The notes under the pieces were generated by a model. The model saw only the letters and a program-made list of their open reading frames with translations, was not told the origin of the DNA and searched no databases. Positions 59,973-64,000 of a DNA stretch of 64,000 nucleotides are shown here, piece after piece. Within the stretch, counting starts at the first letter, position 1, and each line of letters begins with the position of its first letter. The position numbers and the translations under genes are program-made. Origin of the DNA: Sinisalibacter lacisalsi (GTDB lineage Bacteria; Pseudomonadota; Alphaproteobacteria; Rhodobacterales; Rhodobacteraceae); NCBI RefSeq assembly GCF_014640115.1, contig NZ_BMGI01000002.1, forward strand, positions 702,288 to 766,287, given 5' to 3'.

Positions 59973-60036
59973 TCCCCCTTTTTCTTAGGCCCTGCACGAC
60001 CTATCTTGTGACCAACAGCCATGGAGGACCGGCACG

Positions 60037-60825
60037 GTGACGGCGAAACGACGCCCGGTTATCGGGATCATCGGCAACTCGGCGCTGATCGGCGGCGATT
60101 ACCCCGCCCACGCGGGCGGCACGATGAATTCTGCCGCCGTTGCCGAGGTGGCCGGCTGCATGCCGCTGCTGATCCCCGCCGATCCGAACTACGTGAGCGT
60201 CGAGGAACTGATGGAGACCTGCGACGCCTTCCTGCTCACCGGCGGGCGGCCCAACGTGCACCCGGAGGAATACGGCGAGCCGCCGACCGAGGCGCATGGC
60301 GCCTTCGACCGCTGCCGCGACGCGGTGACCCTGCCGCTGGTGCGCGCCTGCGTCGAGCGGGGCCAGCCGTTCTTCGGCATCTGCCGGGGCTTCCAGGAGG
60401 TCAACGTCGCCATGGGCGGCACGCTCTACCCGGAAATCCGCGAATTGCCCGGCCGGATGAACCACCGGATGCCGCCCGAAGGCACGATCGAGGAAAAGTT
60501 CGCCATCCGCCACGTGGTGCACCTTGAGGAGGGCGGCGTGTTTCACCGCCTGCTCGGTGCGCGCGACGTGATGACCAACACGCTGCATGGGCAGGGCATC
60601 AAGACCGCCGGCAAGCACGTGGTGATCGACGGCTGGGCCGATGACGGCACGCCGGAGGCGATCTATATCGAGGACGCGCCCGGCTTCGCGCTCGCGGTGC
60701 AATGGCACCCCGAGTTCAACGCGGCCAACGATCCGGTGTCGCGCCCGCTGTTCGAGGCCTTCGGCGATGCGGCACGCGCCTGGGCCGAGGGGGCGTGCCG
60801 CACGCCCGCGCTCAAGGCGGTGTGA
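60037..60825 (+). CDS. Class I glutamine amidotransferase-like hydrolase (PuuD/peptidase C26)
   Basis: 262 residues, GTG start. The catalytic triad is Cys116 (FGICRGFQ), His224 and Glu226 (QWHPEF). GNSALIGGDYPAHAGG near the N-terminus and NTLHGQGIK agree with gamma-glutamyl-gamma-aminobutyrate hydrolases of putrescine breakdown. No other puu genes are adjacent, so the substrate may be another gamma-glutamyl compound. Confidence 0.88.
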   Translation: MTAKRRPVIGIIGNSALIGGDYPAHAGGTMNSAAVAEVAGCMPLLIPADPNYVSVEELMETCDAFLLTGGRPNVHPEEYGEPPTEAHGAFDRCRDAVTLPLVRACVERGQPFFGICRGFQEVNVAMGGTLYPEIRELPGRMNHRMPPEGTIEEKFAIRHVVHLEEGGVFHRLLGARDVMTNTLHGQGIKTAGKHVVIDGWADDGTPEAIYIEDAPGFALAVQWHPEFNAANDPVSRPLFEAFGDAARAWAEGACRTPALKAV

Positions 60826-60891
60826 TCACGTCGGGCTTGACCTTTCCCCTGCTGGAAGCCCGATCCTGAGCTTTTCGCGAAAGGAGGCGTC

Positions 60892-61320
60892 ATGCGGGGC
60901 GTGCTGGCAATATCGGTGATCGCCGCGGCGGCGGCCGCGGGCTGGCTCCTGCTGCGTGACCCGGCTCCCGAGCCGGCACCGGTGGCAGGTGCGGGTGCCG
61001 CGGGCGAGATGGTCCCGGTCCAGATGCCCATGCTGGCGGGTGCCGAGCTCGTCGGCAAGCAGGTGTTCGCGGCGCGTTGCTCCGAATGCCACGGCCCCAA
61101 CGCGGGCGGGATCGAGGGTGCGGGGCCGCCGCTCATTCACAAGATCTACGAACCCTCGCATCATGGCGACATGGCCTTCGTGCTGGCCGCCACGCGCGGG
61201 GTGCGGGCGCATCACTGGCGCTTTGGCAACATGCCGCCGGTCGAAGGGATCACGCAAGGCGAGATCGACGCGGTGGTCACCTTCATCCGCAAGGTGCAGC
61301 GCGTCAACGGCATCCTTTGA
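60892..61320 (+). CDS. Membrane-anchored c-type cytochrome
   Basis: 142 residues. An uncleaved signal/anchor (about 4-21), a Pro/Ala linker and a single heme c domain: CSECH at 63-67 for heme attachment and Met114 (FGNMPPV) as probable sixth ligand. It would face the periplasm and carry electrons for an unidentified partner. GGAGG precedes ATG. Neighbouring genes do not reveal the redox partner. Confidence 0.88.
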   Translation: MRGVLAISVIAAAAAAGWLLLRDPAPEPAPVAGAGAAGEMVPVQMPMLAGAELVGKQVFAARCSECHGPNAGGIEGAGPPLIHKIYEPSHHGDMAFVLAATRGVRAHHWRFGNMPPVEGITQGEIDAVVTFIRKVQRVNGIL

Positions 61321-61379
61321 GCCTTGCGCGCCGCGCCCGACCGGGGCACCAAGGCAGGGGTCAACCCCGGGAACCCCGC

Positions 61380-62069
61380 ATGAAACGCTCGCGCATCAAC
61401 GAGATCATGGCCGAGGCCGACGCGATGATCCGCCGGTTCGGCTTCACCCTGCCGCCCTTCGCCTACTGGACGCCGGAGGAATTCCGTGCCCGCGCGCCCG
61501 AGGCGCAGGCGGTGATCGGCGCCCGGCTGGGCTGGGACATCACCGATTACGGCGCGGGTGATTTCGACAGGATGGGGCTTTTCCTGTTCACCCTGCGCAA
61601 CGGGCGGCTCGCCGATCTGCGCGCCGGGCGCGGGATGTGCTACGCCGAGAAACTGCTGATCTCGCGCCGCGACCAGCTCAGCCCGATGCACCGCCACATC
61701 GTCAAGGCCGAAGACATCATCAACCGCGGCGGCGCGACGCTGGCGGTGGAATTGTTCGGCTCCGACCCGGACGGCGGCTTTGATGTGTGTGCCGGCGGCG
61801 TGGTGCACTGCGACGGGATCGAACGGCGCTTCGCCCCCGGCGAGGTGATCCGCCTCGCGCCGGGCGCAAGCGTCACCCTGATGCCGGGCGACTGGCACGC
61901 CTTCTGGGGCGAGGGCGGCGACGTTCTGATCGGCGAGGTCTCCACCGTGAACGACGACGAGACCGACAACGTGTTTCGCGACCCGATCGGGCGGTTTTCG
62001 CAGGTGAAAGAAGACGAAGCCCCGCGCCACCTGCTGGTGTCGGACTACCGGCGCGTGTTCGGCGGTTAG
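61380..62069 (+). CDS. D-lyxose ketol-isomerase family protein
   Basis: A 229-residue cupin of the D-lyxose isomerase family (formerly DUF1498). Metal ligands are suggested by MHRHIVKAEDIINRGG, with the H-x-H and downstream Glu, and the second-half MPGDWHAFWGEGG. The N-terminal KRSRINEIMAEADAMI and PPFAYWTPEEF match the family. It interconverts lyxose and xylulose or related sugars. Start ATG 61380. It is the last backbone gene before the low-GC end of the window. Confidence 0.88.
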   Translation: MKRSRINEIMAEADAMIRRFGFTLPPFAYWTPEEFRARAPEAQAVIGARLGWDITDYGAGDFDRMGLFLFTLRNGRLADLRAGRGMCYAEKLLISRRDQLSPMHRHIVKAEDIINRGGATLAVELFGSDPDGGFDVCAGGVVHCDGIERRFAPGEVIRLAPGASVTLMPGDWHAFWGEGGDVLIGEVSTVNDDETDNVFRDPIGRFSQVKEDEAPRHLLVSDYRRVFGG

Positions 62070-62321
62070 GGTTCGTCACCCTGACAGAAATTTGTCGATT
62101 TGCGCTGCGTTCGGCTTCGGTTGAGTGGACGAAGGCTTGGACGGTGTTGATGCGGACGATCCCGACTTTCGCCGCAATTGCGGAAACTGGTGCGCTCAAA
62201 GTCCTGCGCTGTCACGGACTGCGGGAAGCGGTGGTGCGCTTTGACTGCGCGATCATTCAGTCATACCATCAAAAGCGGACAAAAAGCTGACGTAATATCG
62301 GTGTGCGATGCTGTGTCATAG
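62070..62321. other. Low-GC spacer before the IS element
   Basis: About 250 bp with noticeably lower GC than the genes to the left. A frame at 62150-62290 (+) would give 46 residues (MRTIPTFAAIAETGALKVL and on) but has no ribosome site and no known family. Probably a remnant of transferred or decayed DNA. Confidence 0.4.
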
Positions 62322-62347
62322 TGAACCGCCCCGGGTTTGCCGGAGGC
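62322..62347. repeat. Left terminal inverted repeat of the IS3 element
   Basis: 26 bp, beginning TGAACCGCCCCGGGTTTGCC. It matches the reverse complement of 63648-63673 at all but one base (C against T at position 8). Confidence 0.92.
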
Positions 62348-62360
62348 CGGTTGATGTAAG

Positions 62361-63297
62361 CTACGCGGCCATGGTTTCAGTTTCCAGAGCTGCGTAGAAG
62401 TTGGCTTCGGCCTCTGCCGGCGGGATGTTTCCGATGGGTTCCAGCAGGGGGCGGGTGTTGAACCAGTCGACCCATTCGAGGGTGGCGTATTCCACGGCGT
62501 CGAAGCTGCGCCACGGGCCACGGCGGTGGATGACCTCGGCCTTGAATAGGCCATTGATCGTCTCTGCGAGTGCGTTGTCATAACTGTCGCCGACACTGCC
62601 GACCGAGGGCTCGATGCAGGCCTCGGCCAGGCGCTCGGTGTATTTGATCGACAGATATTGCGATCCGCGATCGCTGTGGTGCACGAGGCCCGCGCCCGGT
62701 TGCCGCTGGTGAACGGCTTGTTCCAGAGCGTCGAGGACGAAGCCGGCGTGGGCCGTGCGGCTCACCCGCCAACCGACGATCCGGCGGGCAAAGGCGTCGA
62801 TCACGAAGGCGACGTAGAGTGAGGCATTGGTCGCCATCGGTTCGAGACCGATGCCGAACGCCCGACCAGGTAGCGACGTAGGTGAAGTCGCTGACCCAGA
62901 GCCTGTCAGGCGCTGGCACACGGAACTGCCGGTTCACCTTGTCCAAGGGGCACGGCAGCGTCTTGTCCGGCACCGTGGTCCTATGCGGCTTGCCGCGGAT
63001 AGCACCGTGAAGTCCCATGTCCTTCATCAGCCGCGCGACGGTGCAACGGGCGACATCGAAGCCTTCCCTCCCGAGCTGTCGCCAGACCTTCCGCACGCCG
63101 TAGACCCGCCAGTTCGCCTCGAAAACCCGCTCGATCTCGGGGCGCAGCTCCGCGTCCCGCTTCGCCCGGTCCGAGAGCAGATCAGGATCAGCGCGTTTGA
63201 CCAGATGATCGTAGAACGTAGACGGGGCAATCGGCAGTTCCCTGCAAATCGGCTCGACCCCAAGCTCCGCGCGATGCGCTTCAATAAACGCGATCAT
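62361..63297 (-). pseudogene. IS3-family transposase OrfB, frame-disrupted
   Basis: The DDE integrase-type transposase half. The first part (from ATG 63297, overlapping orfA by ATGA) contains IEAHRAELGVEPICRELPI and ends properly at WVSDFTYVATWSG, with the first catalytic Asp. The frame then goes off into unrelated residues and stops at 62578. The second part resumes in another frame at YVAFVIDAFARRIVGWRVSR and contains HSDRGSQY and SYDNALAETINGLFK with the second Asp and the Glu. About 40 bases near 62822-62866 look inserted relative to the family pattern. No single product has all three acids. Confidence 0.85.
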
Positions 63298-63620
63298 GAC
63301 TTCGGTCGGCGGTCGAGCTCCGCCTGAGCAAAATATGCGCTGGCCTTCCGCAGGATCTCGTTCGCCTGCCGGAGTTCCCGGTTCTCCCGCTCCAGCGCCT
63401 TCAGCCGCTCGGTCATCTCAGTCGTGACACCGGCCCGCTTGCCGCTGTCGACCTCGGCCTTCTTGACCCACTCATTCAGCGTCTGTGCCGCACAGCCGAT
63501 CTTCGAGGACACTGACAGGATCGCCGACCAACGGCTCTCATGCTGCCCAGGATTGTCCAGAACCATGCGAACCGCTCGCTCGCGCACTTCGGGGGAATAC
63601 TTGTTCGTTGTCTTGCTCAT
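63294..63620 (-). CDS. IS3-family transposase OrfA
   Basis: 108 residues: a helix-turn-helix that binds the IS ends ([16 protein letters not shown] and [14 protein letters not shown]), followed by a leucine-zipper-like coil ([25 protein letters not shown] divided as [11 protein letters not shown] and [14 protein letters not shown]). The 3' end overlaps the orfB start. Intact. Confidence 0.92.
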   Translation of the reverse strand: MSKTTNKYSPEVRERAVRMVLDNPGQHESRWSAILSVSSKIGCAAQTLNEWVKKAEVDSGKRAGVTTEMTERLKALERENRELRQANEILRKASAYFAQAELDRRPKS

Positions 63621-63647
63621 GATGCTCCATCCTACTCAGGAGTTGGA

Positions 63648-63673
63648 GCCTCCGGCAAACCCGGGACGGTTCA
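63648..63673. repeat. Right terminal inverted repeat of the IS3 element
   Basis: 26 bp ending ACGGTTCA, the partner of 62322-62347 with one mismatch. The OrfA start codon lies 28 bp inside. Confidence 0.92.
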
Positions 63674-63709
63674 TACAACTTGACTGAGTGTCATGAGGTT
63701 TGGTGGGGC

Positions 63710-63943
63710 TCAATCAATGCCGATTGCTGAGAGGACTCGCTTGATCTCTACATAGAGATAGATTTCGTCATCTTGGGTGATCATGCGGGCGTGCATCGTG
63801 CAGATGCGGATTGGGTAAAGACGCTGAAAGGATTCCTGCACGAAAGTCGGACGGCGGAACACCGGCTCGAACACTTCATTCCAGTTGTTTTTTTGCGTGA
63901 TGATCGTAAGCCTCCGGGGAGGGCCGTCTTTCTGACTTGAGGC
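63710..63943 (-). pseudogene. Probable C-terminal remnant of an unidentified protein
   Basis: An open minus-strand stretch of 77 codons between two stops, without a start codon at its beginning. It reads like coding sequence: KDGPPRRLTIITQKNNWNEV, then FRRPTFVQESFQRLYPIRIC and ITQDDEIYLYVEIKRVLSAIG. The next in-frame segment upstream (63947-64000) is also open to the window edge, so a single in-frame stop may interrupt a longer gene. Lower GC than the backbone. Family not recognised. Confidence 0.4.
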
Positions 63944-63964
63944 TCACGGCGTAGGTCCGGCGCT

Positions 63965-64000
63965 ATGTCCGACCATAGATACAGACCTGAAGTAGAGATC
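63965..64000 (+). CDS. Possible start of a plus-strand gene (partial, doubtful)
   Basis: ATG at 63965 opens a frame of 12 codons (MSDHRYRPEVEI) that runs off the window. No clear ribosome site; it overlaps the opposite-strand remnant's upstream frame. Not assignable. Confidence 0.2.
   Translation, partial: MSDHRYRPEVEI

Larger units (their letters stand above)
62322..63673 (-). mobile_element. IS3-family insertion sequence, 1352 bp, probably inactive
   Basis: Terminal inverted repeats of 26 bp with one mismatch: 62322-62347 and 63648-63673, starting TGAACCG. They enclose orfA and a split orfB on the minus strand, the IS3 layout. The bases outside the ends (TAG left, TAC right) do not form a direct repeat of 3 or 4 bp, so no target duplication is seen. 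OrfB is broken (see its entry). Confidence 0.93.

Noticed and set aside
62150-62290. 46-codon frame before the IS element
   Set aside because: No ribosome site and no family; kept only as a remark on the low-GC spacer.

Overview
The window looks like chromosome from a GC-rich alphaproteobacterium, most likely a member of the Rhodobacteraceae (order Rhodobacterales). This rests on family-level recognition of the proteins, not on a search. The pointers are the gene orders nuoN-birA-coaX-rnj, tatA-tatB-tatC plus a DUF815 ATPase, and pgk-fda-ftsB-like; a 14-subunit nuo operon carrying small accessory genes typical of this order; a Hint-domain protein; a PilZ-domain protein; and an IS3-family element of a type common in this group. 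Almost everything is dense, high-GC core genome. The last 2 kb is visibly lower in GC and carries the only mobile element.

Layout. 1-9 kb: end of an unidentified gene, coaD, a CBS-domain protein, a LysR regulator divergent from mmsA (valine/propionate metabolism), a DUF815 ATPase with the Tat secretion genes, an ABC transporter ATPase and an atypical SDR. 9-15.5 kb: Hint protein, prfC, two genes of unknown function, an OsmC peroxidase, a TTG-start DEAD-box helicase and a PilZ protein. 15.5-35.5 kb: one long minus-strand block running nuoA to nuoN and then birA, coaX and rnj. It encodes complete complex I plus several non-subunit genes inserted among the subunits. 35.7-41.9 kb: membrane protein, macrodomain protein, pyrC, a TPR/FkbM methyltransferase, pyrE, dnaB and a SnoaL-like protein. 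42-46.9 kb: a frameshifted NYN ribonuclease gene, bioY, a DUF6314-like protein, purB, a tiny secreted cysteine peptide and a divergent fliG. 46.9-52 kb: a hairpin-rich spacer with a 33-nt C tract, an EamA transporter, a DUF1223 protein and acnA. 52-62 kb: two cyclophilins, pgk, fda, an ftsB-like gene, the nusB/ribH/ribB operon, a GlcG-like protein, a class I amidotransferase, a cytochrome c and a D-lyxose isomerase. 62-64 kb: low-GC spacer, IS3-family element (62322-63673) and a gene remnant.

Functional links. Complex I, aconitase, Pgk, Fda and MmsA give central energy metabolism. BirA and BioY handle biotin, CoaD and CoaX make coenzyme A, RibB and RibH make riboflavin, and PyrC/PyrE and PurB make nucleotides. 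Many neighbouring genes overlap by ATGA or TGATG, so translational coupling is probably common.

Most unusual points: a single-base frameshift that removes the first catalytic Asp motif of the NYN ribonuclease; a duplicated helix-hairpin-helix domain on NuoE and on the protein next to it; oppositely charged tails on TatB and TatC; a Hint domain without its cysteine; an SDR without its Tyr/Lys pair; a perfect DnaA box upstream of dnaB; and the long poly-C tract. I did not see a CRISPR array, rRNA, tRNA or riboswitch.
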